Assembly (NCBI RefSeq): GCF_963576675.1
Contig: NC_088913.1
Span: 24,631,001-24,695,000 of the forward strand
Length of the DNA: 64,000 nt
Origin: Euphorbia lathyris
Taxonomy: Eukaryota; Streptophyta; Magnoliopsida; Malpighiales; Euphorbiaceae
Reading direction: 5' to 3'
Shown here: in pieces, positions 11,325-22,967 of the stretch
Numbering within the stretch: the stretch's first letter is position 1
Layout: each line of letters begins with the position of its first letter
Notes under the pieces: model-generated
The model's input: the letters and a program-made list of their open reading frames with translations, nothing else
Told to the model about the DNA's origin: nothing
Database searches by the model: none
Made by a program: the position numbers and the translations under genes

Positions 11325-13181
11325 TTGTGGGATTGTCATATAAACAAGAGACGCATGCTAAAGCTACATTCAGATGGGCTTATAGATCCAATCGATTCTG
11401 AATCATTGGAAACATGCGAATCATGTTTAAAAGGTAAAATGACAAAGACACCCTTTAGCAATAAAGGTGAGCGTGTATCAAACACTCTAGGACTCATTCA
11501 TTTAGATGTATGTGGTCCTATGTCAGTCCAAGCAAGAGGAGGATTCAGATACTTCATTAGCTTCATAGATGACCATACTCGCTATGGTTATATCTACTTG
11601 ATGAGGCACAAATCAGAAGCTTTTGACAAGTTCAAATGCTTCAAGAATGAAGTGGAAAATCAATTAGGAAAGAAAATAAAGACACTTCGATCTGATCGAG
11701 GTGGCGAATATCTTTCTGATGATTTTCTGAATTATCTAACTGAATGTGGGATATGCTCACAATGGACACCTCCCTATACACCACAACACAATGGTGTATC
11801 CGAGAGGAGAAACCGTACCCTATTAGATATGGTACGATCTATGATGAGCATGGCCTTACTTCCAAAGACGTTTTGGGGCTATGCCTTAGAAACTGCCGTC
11901 TTCACCCTAAATCGAGTACCAACTAAATCCGCTAGTTCCACACCGTATGAATTGTTCGTTGGTAGGAAACCTGTGTTCTCATTTATGAGAGTATGGGGTT
12001 GTTCGGCATATGTCAAACGCATTGCGTCCGACAAATTAGATTCTAAATCTGATAAATGTTTCTTCATTGGATATCCCAAAGAGACCATAGGGTATTACTT
12101 CTATCATCCAGATGATCAGAAAGTAATAGTATCCAGCTACGCAACCTTCTTAGAGAAAGGGTTTCTCGAAGAAACACAAAAGGGAAGCGTGATTGAACTC
12201 GACGAAGTTCAAGAGGAAGAGACACCGGCTAAAACAACAGAAGCGGTTGAAGTACCCGAAGAAGTCCCATTAGATGAGACTCCAGTGGCACCTATTCGTA
12301 GATCACGAAGAGTTCGTGAACTCCCAGTTAGATATGGTTTTCTAGTGGGAGATGATGACGAGGTTCCCGTGTTAGACGACGAACCCGAAAACTACGAAGA
12401 GGCTCTTACTAGTCCAGATTCTAAAGCATGGCTTGAGGCCATGGATTCTGAAATGGATTCCATGTATACTAACCAAGTGTGGACTTTGGTTGATCCACCC
12501 GAAGGAATAAAACCCATCGGGTGCAGGTGGATCTTCAAAAGGAAGACTGACATGGATGGAAAGGTTAGCACCTACAAAGCTAGGTTGGTAGCGAAAGGAT
12601 ATCGTCAAAAACAAGGCGTTGATTATGATGAAACCTTCTCTCCCGTTGCTATGTCCAAATCAATTAGAATCATGCTTGTAATTGCCGCTCATTTTGATTA
12701 TGAGATTTGGCAAATGGATGTGAAAACAGCTTTCCTAAACGGAAACCTGCTTGAGGATGTATACATGATGCAACCTGAAGGTTTCATATCAAAGGATGCA
12801 AATAAAGTTTGCAAACTTCAGAGATCCATTTATGGACTCAAGCAAGCATCTAGAAGCTGGAATAAGCGTTTTGACGAAACCATAAAACAATTTGGTTTCG
12901 AACAAAATTGCGAGGAAGCTTGCATTTACAAAAAAGCAAGTGGGAGCTCTATAGCATTTCTCATACTATATGTGGACGATATACTGTTAATGGGAAATGA
13001 CATTGCTCTATTACAATCGGTGAAAGTTTGGTTATCCGGTAACTTCTCAATGAAAGACCTTGGTGAAGCAGCCTATATACTTGGTATAAAGATCTATAGA
13101 GATAGATCGCGTAGACTGCTTGGTCTTTCACAGGCTACATACATTGAAAAGGTGCTAAATCGGTTTAGCATGCTTGAATGA
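11325..13181 (+). CDS. copia-B pol part 1: integrase and reverse transcriptase
   Basis: The first ATG lies inside the integrase zinc domain. Integrase catalytic residues are visible: Asp in HLDVCGP near 11500, Asp in RSDRGGEY near 11690, Glu in NGVSERRNRT near 11795. The reverse transcriptase has [11 protein letters not shown] near 12710 and intact LYVDDILLMG near 12968. The frame breaks at 13179-13181 (TGA), where a one-base shift puts the remaining codons in another frame, and a further in-frame TGA falls near 13256. The RNase H ORF at 13262 completes the domain set. Confidence 0.9.
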   Translation: MWDCHINKRRMLKLHSDGLIDPIDSESLETCESCLKGKMTKTPFSNKGERVSNTLGLIHLDVCGPMSVQARGGFRYFISFIDDHTRYGYIYLMRHKSEAFDKFKCFKNEVENQLGKKIKTLRSDRGGEYLSDDFLNYLTECGICSQWTPPYTPQHNGVSERRNRTLLDMVRSMMSMALLPKTFWGYALETAVFTLNRVPTKSASSTPYELFVGRKPVFSFMRVWGCSAYVKRIASDKLDSKSDKCFFIGYPKETIGYYFYHPDDQKVIVSSYATFLEKGFLEETQKGSVIELDEVQEEETPAKTTEAVEVPEEVPLDETPVAPIRRSRRVRELPVRYGFLVGDDDEVPVLDDEPENYEEALTSPDSKAWLEAMDSEMDSMYTNQVWTLVDPPEGIKPIGCRWIFKRKTDMDGKVSTYKARLVAKGYRQKQGVDYDETFSPVAMSKSIRIMLVIAAHFDYEIWQMDVKTAFLNGNLLEDVYMMQPEGFISKDANKVCKLQRSIYGLKQASRSWNKRFDETIKQFGFEQNCEEACIYKKASGSSIAFLILYVDDILLMGNDIALLQSVKVWLSGNFSMKDLGEAAYILGIKIYRDRSRRLLGLSQATYIEKVLNRFSMLE

Positions 13182-13261
13182 AACGAGGTAACTTACCCAT
13201 GGTACATGGAGTGAAGTTAAACAATCATCAATGTCCTAAAACTGATGATGACAAATGACGC

Positions 13262-13954
13262 ATGGCTGTAGTCCCGTATGCCAGCGCGATCGGTTCGATT
13301 ATGTATGCTATGCTATGCACTAGACCTGACGTAGCGTTCGCGTTATCAGTAACGAGTCGCTACCAAGGGAATCCGGGAGACGAGCATTGGATTGCCGTTA
13401 AGAACATTCTTAAATACTTGAGAAGGACTAAAGATATGTTCCTAGTGTACGGAGAAGGAGATCTGAAAATTGAAGGATATTCAGACGCTAGTCATCTCAC
13501 AGATGAGAATGATTTTAAATCCCAATCAGGATACCTGTTTATCTTGAATGGGGGCGCGGTCAGTTGGAAGAGTTCCAAGCAGGGAAGCGTGGCTTTCTCT
13601 ACGACCGAGTCAGAGTACATCGCTGCTGCGGAAGTGGCAAAGGAAGCGTTTTGGATTAGAAAGTTCATTATAGAACTAGGAGTGGTGCCTGACATTGTCA
13701 ATCCCATTACTATGTACTGTGATAACAATGGAGCCATTGCGCAAGCAAAGGAACCACAGTCTCATAATGCATCCAAACACTACCTAAAGCGATACCACAT
13801 CATCAGAGAGATTGTGGCTAGAGGAGATGTGAGAATAGAAAGAGTACCTACCGAGGACAACGTTGCAGATCCGTTGACAAAGCCATTGGCCCAGAAAGTA
13901 CATGATCGTCATTTAACTTCTACTGGGATAAGTTTTAGAAACAATTGGCTTTAG
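13262..13954 (+). CDS. copia-B pol part 2: end of reverse transcriptase and RNase H
   Basis: Begins in the thumb and connection region (SAIGSIMYAML, CTRPDVAFALS) and continues into copia RNase H, with SDAS near 13485, STTESEYIA near 13602 and CDNNGAI near 13717. It ends with the usual VADPLTKPL tail and TAG at 13952. It is separated from part 1 by a frameshift and a stop, so the polyprotein can no longer be made as one chain. Confidence 0.9.
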   Translation: MAVVPYASAIGSIMYAMLCTRPDVAFALSVTSRYQGNPGDEHWIAVKNILKYLRRTKDMFLVYGEGDLKIEGYSDASHLTDENDFKSQSGYLFILNGGAVSWKSSKQGSVAFSTTESEYIAAAEVAKEAFWIRKFIIELGVVPDIVNPITMYCDNNGAIAQAKEPQSHNASKHYLKRYHIIREIVARGDVRIERVPTEDNVADPLTKPLAQKVHDRHLTSTGISFRNNWL

Positions 13955-13968
13955 TCCAAGTGGGAGTA
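13955..13968 (+). promoter_or_regulatory. Polypurine tract of copia-B
   Basis: CCAAGTGGGAGTA directly before the TG of the 3' LTR. It primes second-strand synthesis. Confidence 0.85.
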
Positions 13969-16041
13969 TGTTGGGGTTTAGTGTCCTATAGACAATTGTT
14001 GCAGGATACAAACTTATTGTAAATGAATTGTTCTTTATATCATTTGTTTTAATAAGATATATGTTTTATAACTATATAAAGGCAATCCCTTTTAAAGCAC
14101 TAAATAAAGTCTAATAAAAGGAAATCCGTAAGTTTGTTTAAAGTGATTATAAAGTGTTCATACAAGCATGAAGTGAGACAAAACTTTATAATAAACTAAT
14201 AAACTTAAAACCACCCCAAGTCAAGTGATATGTTTAGGATTGATATATCACTGTTGAGACTTGTATGTAACAATGTCTTCTGTCCGACAGAAAGCTGACC
14301 TCACAAGCTTCACATATATAGATATCTGGACAGTTACATAGATCCGGTGAAACGTTGTTCATTAGGATTGGGGATCCAACTTGAGATAACAGGATGGGTA
14401 GATTCATCATTGTCACCTGTTCATCTCATTGGTATTAATAGGTATAACTAATCCTCAGACTCAAAGGAATGTTAATTGGCCATCCTGAATTACTGAATGT
14501 GAGACTTTGATCGCGTGGTCCCACGATCCTTAACAGAGATGACTCTGGGGTGTGAACTGCAAAGGTTGGGTGTCACAAGAGGTAATGTCAGGGTAGTTAT
14601 ACATTGGATTGAGCATTTATCACTCCCGATGAATGGGAGATACATCCAAGGATCGCTTGTGGAAGACTCGACTCTAAACCCTTGCAAGGTGATAGCTTAA
14701 GAGTAGAAATTCAGATTTCACTTAACCTATCTTTTGAGTTGACTCGGCCAATAACAAGTAAAATGAACGTCTCGCTATATGTGACTTGACATTACCCATA
14801 GTCATAAGATTCAGTTCAAGGATGTAGTTGATAAAGGATCGTATTATACCGTAACTAATACGGAAGGGTTAACGACAGAATCAACCTGTCTTCTTAACGG
14901 ACTCTGGGGGAATGATTATGGACTTGCCAATAACATACTCTGTACATCATTCCGTTATGCAAGGGATTAAATATAATTCTTGAAGAAATTAATTTAATAG
15001 GTTGCATACGGCCAGAAGTAGTAAGGACCTAATGGATCACACATAAGACTTGGAACCAAAAGGAGAGATGGATATGATTAATAGATGGAAGCCCAAAATT
15101 AAGCCCAGTAAGGCCCAATTACATGGAGGGGCCGAAATTTATATGTATTTGAGTAAGGAATTAATTTATTCCATTCATCCTAATTTGATTAGGATTGTGA
15201 AATCAAATTAATTAAGAGATAATCAAGTTAGGAGTTTTAATTAGATTAATATACTCCTATTATTATCTAACTAGGTTATTTATTATTATCCTAATTATAT
15301 TAGATATATAGTAAGATAATAATTAGAAATCCTATTCCGAATTGGATTCCTATTAAGTAACCTATTCCTATCTAACTAGGGTTTAGATACAAGCAAATAT
15401 ATATACCCCTCCAACATGTGAATTTCGACCTAAGCCTCTACCCTCCCCTAAAGTGATTTTCGAAATTGCTTAGTTAGAGAGAGAAAAGAATTCCCATCCC
15501 CAAGTTCGTGGACAAGAATTCATTCGGCATTCCATCGATTGATTAATCTAATTCATCCCTCTTTCTCCTTGATCTTGTGTTGGTTAATTAGAGGTAATCT
15601 ATTTTGGTTACATCTCATAAGGGTTGATTCTAATTTAACCTCACCGTGTTCACGAAAGAAGAAAAACAATCAAAAGGGAGAAATTCGTTTTTCTTCGCCT
15701 ACATCAGGTCAGTTCACTATTTCGAGGATTCCCGGAGATTGAACCGTCGGATCGTCGCGATGTTTGGACAGTAGCTTCTAGACATATTCTTCCACGTGTC
15801 CACCGTAGGGATTGTCGTTCGGAGGTCTGGAAGGTCTGTTTGGAATAGGGGCAGATTGGTAAACAGTTTACCTCTCCTTTGAAGTTGTGGGCACTTCGTT
15901 TGCAACGGTAGATTGATCAACGAAAGGTATTTCTTCTTATTCCTCTTTATATGAAATAACGATTAACGGATCCTATGGTTAAAAGGAAGTAGGCTAAAAT
16001 TTTTATATTTCCGCTGCTATACCTTAGCCCTATTTCCAACA
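13969..16041 (+). repeat. 3' LTR of copia-B
   Basis: Same ends and length as the 5' LTR, differing at about 20 positions. It is followed by the right ATTTC target copy and then the Tat integrase frame. Confidence 0.95.
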
Positions 16042-16046
16042 ATTTC

Positions 16047-16870
16047 CTCGTACGCGTAGGCAAAGGAAGTATGTGGTCGTGGCCGTGGATCATTTCACCA
16101 AGTGGGTAGAGGCTGAAGCTGTCTCCTCCATCAAAGCTGAACGAATGGTGGAGTTCGTCAAGGATAACATTGTGGGAAGGTATGGAGTTCCCCACACAAT
16201 TATCACTGATAATGGAACGCAGTTCAACTGTGAGGAGTTTAAAACTTTCTGTGAGCAATTGGGCATTCAGAACAGATTCGCCTCCGTTTACTACCCCCAA
16301 TCCAATGGTATGACCGAAGTTACAAATCGGACAATCGTGAAGGGAATAAAGAAACGACTGGGAGAGCATGATAAGAAATGGGCGGATCAGCTAATGAGCG
16401 TTTTATGGGCGTATCGCACAACCCCCAGAACGGCCACAGGAGAAACACCATTCGCCCTTTCCCATGGCGTGGAAGCTGTAATCCCAGTTGAACTGCTAGT
16501 CCCCAGCGATAGAGTTGCATTCTATTGTGAGGATAACAACGGTCAATGATTGAAGGAGAGTCTTGATCAAGTGGAAGAGCGAAGAGAAAAGGCCTATGTG
16601 CGCATGGCGGCTTACAAGCAGCGGGTCGCGGCTTATCATGACAGAAATGCCAAACTTGTGGAATTAAACGTAGGAGACCTCGTGCTCTGCAAGGCAGACA
16701 AGATTCAATCTAAAGAAGGGAAGGGCAAGCTTGGGCTCACCTGGACAGGTCCATATCGCATAGTGGACAAGATTGGATTCGCCACGTTTAAAATTCAAGA
16801 TATGGAAGGAAACACATTGCCACGCACGTGGAATCTCCAAAATCTTCGCAAATATTTCGCTGGAAAATAG
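16047..16870 (+). pseudogene. Tat integrase core and C-terminal domain (continuation)
   Basis: Continues the frame left at 6733 after the copia-B insertion. VDHFTKWVEAE is followed by the second catalytic Asp in IITDNGTQF near 16203 and the catalytic Glu region in SNGMTEVTNRT near 16305. An in-frame TGA at 16547-16549 precedes GDLVLCK near 16675 and the C-terminal barrel, ending NLRKYF and a TAG at 16868. The TGA may be a decayed CGA codon, in line with methylated-cytosine loss. Integrase joins element DNA to the genome; here it is doubly inactivated. Confidence 0.88.
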
Positions 16871-17524
16871 AATGTAAATAAGGTCTTGAGTACTCTTTTT
16901 CCTTTAATAAGCTTTTTTCCCATGAGGTTTTTCTTATTAAAGGTTTTAATGAGGCTCACTTATAAGGCCAGCTTGCTGTAATAAAGCATCTCCTATCAAA
17001 TAAAAGTTCGGTTGTTTTACTATTTATACTCTTTTTTAGTATTCTCTTATAGCAATATAAATATTCCCGTCTAAAAAGAAGGGGGGCACCCAATGCCCAC
17101 ACCAAGAAGTGCTGCTATCATATAGTCACTTCACTTCTTTTTTCTCCTCAAAGATGGGAGACCGACCTCATGGGCGAATCACTCTCAAAGTGATCACCAT
17201 TCGAGATAGAGTTAAAACATACCTTGGACACAAGGTGTTTACACTCTCCTATACCCCTTCCATAAAGGGTTCAAAGTCTTAACGGCAGATCGATTCACCT
17301 CAATGATAGGAAGCAAATCGATCGCCTAAAGCAGCTTGACTTCCTCTAAAGGAATAAAAGCTTCAACAACCTTCACAAAGGTCCATGTTATGAGGTACGG
17401 TTGGACACCTACTTCAAACTAAACTCTACAAATTCTATAAAGTCTACTTGCACAAAACGCAAATCAATGAATAGATATTTATAGCAAACATTCAACAAAT
17501 TGTACTTAGTTTTACAAAGTATAA
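16871..17524 (+). other. Tat region between pol and antisense ORF, with internal purine tract
   Basis: No gene. A run AAAAAGAAGGGGGG at 17073-17086 resembles a polypurine tract but lies 2.9 kb before the LTR. It could be an internal plus-strand primer; that is inference. Confidence 0.5.
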
Positions 17525-19662
17525 TTAAGCACTAGGAGGTACATCCTCCCTAGCATCGCCCGATGCATCCTGTTGTAAGGCTCCCTTCTCAACAGTTCCC
17601 GATATGCTAGTCAATGGGGACACCTTTTCCAACGCAGAGGTTCCCTCGATGATTGGTTCTTCGCCAGCTTGGGGAGTCACCTCATCGATATTCACAGGCT
17701 GGGAACTAGCAAGTGGTTTGCTTTCCTCAGCGGATCCCTTCATCCACTTTCGAACCTGATCTCAGATGAAACCCTTGACATGTGGATTTCGCTGATATTT
17801 GATGACCTCCTCCGGATCAGGATCGGTAAAATCAAGCTCAGGGTACGCCAGCTGAATATATGCCATAATCCACTCGCCATAGAAATACGCCTGTTCCCCA
17901 GCCATGTACTCAGCACTGGATAAGGCATCCTTATGCTCCTTGTCATTAGTCTCGATCTTCTCCTTCAGCTTTTGATTCTCAGCATCCTTGGAGGCAATGA
18001 TAGTCGCGGCATCCGCCTTGGCCTTGGCAACTTCTTTCTCCAGCTTTCCTATAGTGGCCTTATCCGCCACACCCTGAAGAAGTTCCGCCTCCATAGCACG
18101 CAAGTGGGTATACATCTACCAAAACAAACGGTACATTCAAAAACTGGATTGTTTCGTCAAACGAGACCACTTATTCAAAAGGACAGAAAGAACTAACCAC
18201 AAGAAGATCCGTTTTTCCCCTCTGGACATGTACAGATCCTGGAATCTGATTCTGGTCCTTCTATACCTCGCCCAGCTGACAAAAGGCTTCGTCCAGGTCA
18301 TTAATGACGGACTCATTCTCCAACGATCCTTGGGCTCCATACTTGGCAGACCAGTAACCGCCCAAGTCAGGTTTTGCCATCTGTACCAATTCAAGAAGCT
18401 CAACATACAATTCCAAAGTATAGATAGAAGGAAAGAGTAAACTCAACTTACTTGCTCCGTTTCCATCAAAGGCGTGGCGGATTTCAGTGCATCTGCCATT
18501 AGCTTTGGGCCACCAAGAGCTGCCGGTTTCCTCCTCTTCAGTAGTGGGTCCGCCACTACATGCGTCGGGCATTTCCCAGCGCCCTTCTGGGACATGGTTG
18601 CCTGCTCCTTCCTCCGAGCTTCATCTTCCTTCATTTGCTTACGTCTTTCTGCAAGAGCGTGATTGGCCTTAGATAAACCCCTGACAAAAAGAATGGTAAG
18701 ATAATCAAAGTTCAAGGAAGAAATAAAGCTACCTTGATCAAATTGAGCAAACTTTGAGTAAATGAATTTGTCCTCCTCTCGGCGAATCAAGGGGATATCA
18801 TTCATCATGAAGTCTTAGGCGTCGGCGTATGTCCAAGAGTCCGCCTTGACGCTTTTCATGAGATCTGCCACCTCCTCATCGTTATTCGTCAATATGCGCA
18901 TGTCACCCGCCATATGCAGAGGATTGGCGTTTCAGTATGATGGAAAGCCTAAAGGTTCTTCTACCACTAAATGGCGAATAACTTCCAAACTTAGCAAAAG
19001 TAAGAAAGGACTCAGACTTTCGCTTCGACGGTTTGTGAAACACGCGAAAGACGCGAGGAGTGCACACTACCCCTAAGTTTGCAGCTAAGTAGCAAATCTA
19101 AGGCTACATCTAACCAGCCATTCGGATGTAATTGGCTGACAGTAATATCAAACCAAGCTAGGATATCCGCCATCGTCTTGGGAAGAGGAAGGCGAAACCC
19201 TCTTTCTACATGGCTATAGTATACAGACAGGAATCCGCTGGGCGGACAGGCGGGTCATTGATGAGCCGCCGGCAGTTGGGTTTCATAGTTATCTATCCAA
19301 GGGAAACGACTCGCCAGATCGATTAGATCCGCGGAGCTCATGCGAGAAGAAGTGGATTCTGCGCGAGGAGCCTTTTTTCGAGACGTCCTAGAAGAAGAGG
19401 CCATCGTGCCGGAAAAACGCCTAGAATCTACGACCGGAGTAAACGTAGCAAGTGGAACAGGAAAGTTTTCTCTGCTCGACCGAGTTCGAATCTTACTTTG
19501 CACCGAGTTATGTAACTTAGCTGGGTTAGAACTAATTGTGTCCTCGGAAGAAAGAGGATTTTCCGACGAGGAAGAAGTCCAACTAATCTCAAGTTCAGTA
19601 GAAGAGGTCAAATTAAAAAGCTCCGAGGTCGATTCAGAGGATGACGAAGAACTCCTAAACAT
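17525..19662 (-). pseudogene. Antisense ORF of the Tat element, decayed, with intron-like gaps
   Basis: Read on the - strand from an ATG at 19662. The N-terminal part is serine-rich (19255-19662). At 19110-19252 comes a segment with GFRLPLP and LHPNGW words like the putative gypsy-type transposon domain (Transposase_28 family). Later come a charged segment (RREEDKF, ALAERRKQ) and an alanine/lysine-rich coiled-coil-like part at 17762-18115. Three gaps have canonical ends: 18681-18732, 18381-18451 (GTAAGT...ACAG) and 18116-18197 (GTTAGT...GTAG). Stops at 19255 and near 18261 show decay. Antisense ORFs at this place are reported for Tat elements; the role is unknown. Confidence 0.7.
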
Positions 19663-19958
19663 TCAATCAAAAAATGGAATGAAAGGGAGGAACTTACACT
19701 AAAAAAGCTTGAGAAAATTCTGACGATTCTGAGGAAAAAACTCCGAAAAGCTCCTGGGCAAGAAGAATGAACAGGGAAATGAAACGAATGAGGAAGAAAG
19801 AGAAAAGTGGAAAGAAAGAAGGGTCCTTCTTGTTCCTCGAGCAGCGTGTCTGTGCCACGTGTCAAATATCGAATGGCATCGATCAGAGCGGCCATTAATA
19901 CAGTTAATCGAAACGGCACGCAAGGGAGGTCAAAAGCCCTAAAGGACTTTTAAGGACT

Positions 19959-19971
19959 TTAGAGGGGCTTC
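19959..19971 (+). promoter_or_regulatory. Polypurine tract of the Tat element
   Basis: TTAGAGGGGCTTC directly before the TGATAACATTG start of the 3' LTR. Confidence 0.7.
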
Positions 19972-20497
19972 TGATAACATTGTGATATTATCCCGAGGAC
20001 CAAAGGGAATATTCGCCTACGAACGCCGTGTATTGGTCATTAGATACGGAAGTATCACGGCGTATTGAGCGAAGAGATCCGACAGGCGGATCACCTCCAT
20101 CTCCTCACACAAGATCCGTAGGCGAATCGATAGGGCGAATCTCCAAGGCCATTCGACTCGCTTTCGAAACAGCTGTGCCGATCTCATAATAAATACCATT
20201 AATAAGCTGTTAATGAGCTAACGGTCATACTTAAAGAAAACCTGTAACCGCCATTAATGAGGCATTAATGGGGACTCTCTAGTTGCCAGGGGTTACAACC
20301 TTATGACTATATATAGCTCATCCTCTAAGCTATCAAGGTACACACACACACTCACTTAACCCTAGAAGCTTTACTTTGTCAATTTAGTTTATCTCTCCAT
20401 TACACTTACTGACTTTGGCATCGGAGCTTCCCCCCGTCGAACCCAACGACGCCCCCACAGAGGCGAACCTCAATCGTGAATTCTCCACTAGTCATCA
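19972..20497 (+). repeat. 3' LTR of the Tat element
   Basis: 526 bp, TG to CA; its last 402 bp match 3052-3453. TATA-like ACTATATATAGC lies near 20305. It is short compared with the other LTRs here. Confidence 0.9.
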
Positions 20498-20705
20498 CAC
20501 CTGGGTGTTAAGTGCTTATAGATCTCATTCATTTTGCAAGTGTTGGGAATAACGGCGAAAATTATTCCGTAAAATATTGACAAGCAAAATAATCAATAAA
20601 AATGGCACCGATAATTTAACATGGTTCGCGCTTACATACTACGTCTACGAATAAGCTCGAGAGTAAATTCTTCCACTAAAAATAGTAGGGGTGTGTTCGG
20701 CAGAT

Positions 20706-21500
20706 GTTGGGTATCACAAGAAGTAATTGCAGGGTAGTTAACATTGGATCACACATTTTCACTCCTGATAAATAGGAGATACATCCAAGGATCGCTTGTG
20801 GAAGACTTGACTCTAAATCCTTGCAAGGTGATAACTTAAGACTTAAAATGGAGATTTCACTTAACCTATATATTCAGAGTTAACTCGGCCTATACAAGTA
20901 AAACGAACGTCTCGCTATATATGACTTGACATAATCCATAGTCATAAGATTCAGTTCAAGGATATAGTTGATAAAGGATCGAATTATACTGTAACTAATA
21001 TGAAAAGGTCAATGATAGAATCAACCTGTCTTCTTATAGCTCCGGGGGAATGTTTCAGATCTGCCAATCACAGTTCGCGCACTCATTCCGTTATACAAAG
21101 ATTGAATGTAATTTTTAGAAATTAATTTAATGGTTGTATACGGCTAGAAGCAATAAGAACCTAATAGGTCACACATGAGACTTGGAACCCAAAAAAGGAA
21201 TGGATGTTAATTAATTGATAGAAGCCCAACTAAGTCCACTAAGGCCCATTTAAGGAGGGGGGCGATTTTTATGTGTTGTGACACATAAGGAATTAATTTA
21301 ATTTTAACAAATTGTAATTAGATTATAATTGTGAATTAAATTAATTATAGGATAGTTAAATTAGGAGGTTTATTGAGATTAAATTGCTTCTAATTATTAT
21401 CCTATCAAATAAGTTATTATTATCTTTATATTTAGATATAGTTATAAATAGTGATAATAAGAGTATTATTCTGAATATAACTCTTATTATCTTTATATTT
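20706..21500 (+). repeat. Decayed partial LTR of the copia-B family
   Basis: Parallels about 7330-8110 of the copia-B LTR (for example AGATACATCCAAGGATCGCT and AAACGAACGTCTCGCTATAT), with many substitutions and small gaps. Both ends are missing. It is older than copia-B. Confidence 0.82.
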
Positions 21501-22283
21501 AGTTCTCATATATTGATACCTAAACTTCATGCATTTGTGACATGATTGGATATGTATTAACTATATCTCATACTTCTCATTTTTTTTATATCTAAGCATT
21601 TATGTACATGTCTGTTATGAGTTATGTCAGTTTTCCAAGTTATTTGTATTGAGTTTTCTCTTATTATCAAGCTATGTTAACTAGGATACTTTGTACAATT
21701 TTCAATTGGCAAAAAGTGTGAGTCTGATATATTGGAGTGAATTTCCTTCTCTCTTGTTTTGTTAATTGATGCATGTTATTTACCTATAAAAAGGATATAG
21801 GACGACTAGCAATAGCTATAGATTGTTGTTATTCTTCAATTTTTTTTCTATATGTTTCTTATGGATTATACATGATTCCTATACCAAGTTCAACAACCTT
21901 AGCTAAATAAATTACAAATAGTGTAGCACGTTCAGAAAAGAAGAATAAGTTCTAGTTTGTACCTAATTAGATTTACAATGCATTCAAGGCTTAATCAGAT
22001 TAACAAAATGTGTTTGGTTGACTGTTTGCTGGCAACAGTTATTTATTTTCAATTAATGTGTAAAGAGTAGGAGGTTAATTTATAGAAATTGTGTTATAAC
22101 CAGATAATTTTATGAGTTTAGACATGGACATGTGATTTTGAGATCCTTTTATTCTAATACATAATAAAAAAAGATAGGTTTGTTTTGAATGGAACAACAT
22201 GTTTAGAATCGGTAAACCGGAAAGAAGCAATGTTTATGCAAGAGGTTGGGCAAATATAGATGGAATCTGTAACACCCGGAAAA

Positions 22284-22285
<2 letters not shown>
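21501..22285. other. AT-rich spacer, nothing recognised
   Basis: No coding potential, no LTR ends and no inverted repeat that I can support. A TGTAACACCCGG word near 22269 resembles the start of some gypsy LTRs but has nothing to pair with. Confidence 0.5.

Positions 22286-22347
<62 letters not shown>
22286..22347. repeat. (AT)n microsatellite
   Basis: About 60 bp of uninterrupted AT dinucleotide. The short ORF across it is an artefact. Confidence 0.97.
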
Positions 22348-22350
<3 letters not shown>

Positions 22351-22529
22351 CATAAGCATTATCCTATTTGTGCTATATCTTTAGGAATTAGATTTTTGGA
22401 GTAATTAATTAACTATAGTAATAAATCTATTTTTTCCATAAAAAGTAAAAATAAATAAATAAATCTATTTTAAAACTCTAATGTAAGAATAGTATATAAA
22501 ATAGTTAATAAGTATATATAAGAAATTGT

Positions 22530-22874
22530 ATACCAACTCGGACTCGATTAAGGCATAAGGGGGTGGATATAGAGGATAGTTGTGTTATGTGTGCTACTGA
22601 TATTGAAGATGTTTGGCACTTATTTGTTCTCTGTCCTAAAGTAATTGAAGTTTGGCAGGAAGCAGGGTTAGCTGATGATATTCGCAGGTTTGGTGAAAAT
22701 GCAGATAATTTCACTGATTTATTCTTTAATATTTGCAGGTCTGCTGATATGAGGCGTGTGGAGACGTTTATGATGGTTCTATGGGACTGGTGGCATGTTA
22801 GAAATGGGAAATTATGGAATAATTCAATCAAACTGCCGTTAGTTATAGTAAGAGAAAGTAAATGTATCCTGTAG
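22530..22874 (+). pseudogene. LINE reverse-transcriptase C-terminal zinc-binding domain
   Basis: The translation includes DSCVMC, a spacer, then HLFVLCP, the zf-RVT pattern (C-x-x-C...H-x4-C) found at the end of plant LINE reverse transcriptases. It continues through a WDWWHVRN word typical of the linker to RNase H and then stops at TAG near 22872. The reverse transcriptase core itself is lost by truncation. Confidence 0.8.
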
Positions 22875-22967
22875 GACTGGAAAATTGCGCGACAGAGACG
22901 AATATCAGATGGGGGAGTGGCTGTTGCGTCAAACTGTGAGAAATGTTGACATCGTCCTCCACGGGGA

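Larger units (their letters stand above)
6734..16041 (+). mobile_element. Structurally complete Ty1/copia element (copia-B)
   Basis: Two LTRs of 2072 and 2073 bp, primer site TGGTATCAGAGC directly after the 5' LTR, gag, integrase, reverse transcriptase, RNase H and a polypurine tract. The 5-bp duplication ATTTC is present at 6729-6733 and 16042-16046. Comparing the LTRs by eye gives about 20 differences, near 1%, so insertion was fairly recent. Coding parts are damaged: the protease is missing, the frame shifts near 13180, and there is a TGA before 13262. It lies in the integrase gene of the Tat element. Confidence 0.95.
3052..20497 (+). mobile_element. Tat-type Ty3/gypsy element, defective, interrupted by a copia element
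   Basis: Order on the + strand: LTR remnant, gag zinc-knuckle region, protease, reverse transcriptase, RNase H, a second RNase H, integrase (interrupted at 6733 and resuming at 16042), an antisense ORF, a polypurine tract and the 3' LTR. A second RNase H after the first and an antisense ORF downstream of pol are recorded for plant Tat elements. Breaks: in-frame TAG at 4375, in-frame TGA at 16547, loss of the gag N-terminal part, and two nested insertions. Flanking duplications cannot be verified because the left end is beyond the window. Confidence 0.88.

Noticed and set aside
15947..16369. 140-codon - strand ORF
   Set aside because: Antisense shadow of the Tat integrase and the end of the copia-B LTR.
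22269..22285. TGTAACACCCGG as start of a gypsy LTR
   Set aside because: No partner end or duplication could be found.
22199..22384. ORF with an Ile-Tyr repeat
   Set aside because: Translation of the (AT)n microsatellite.
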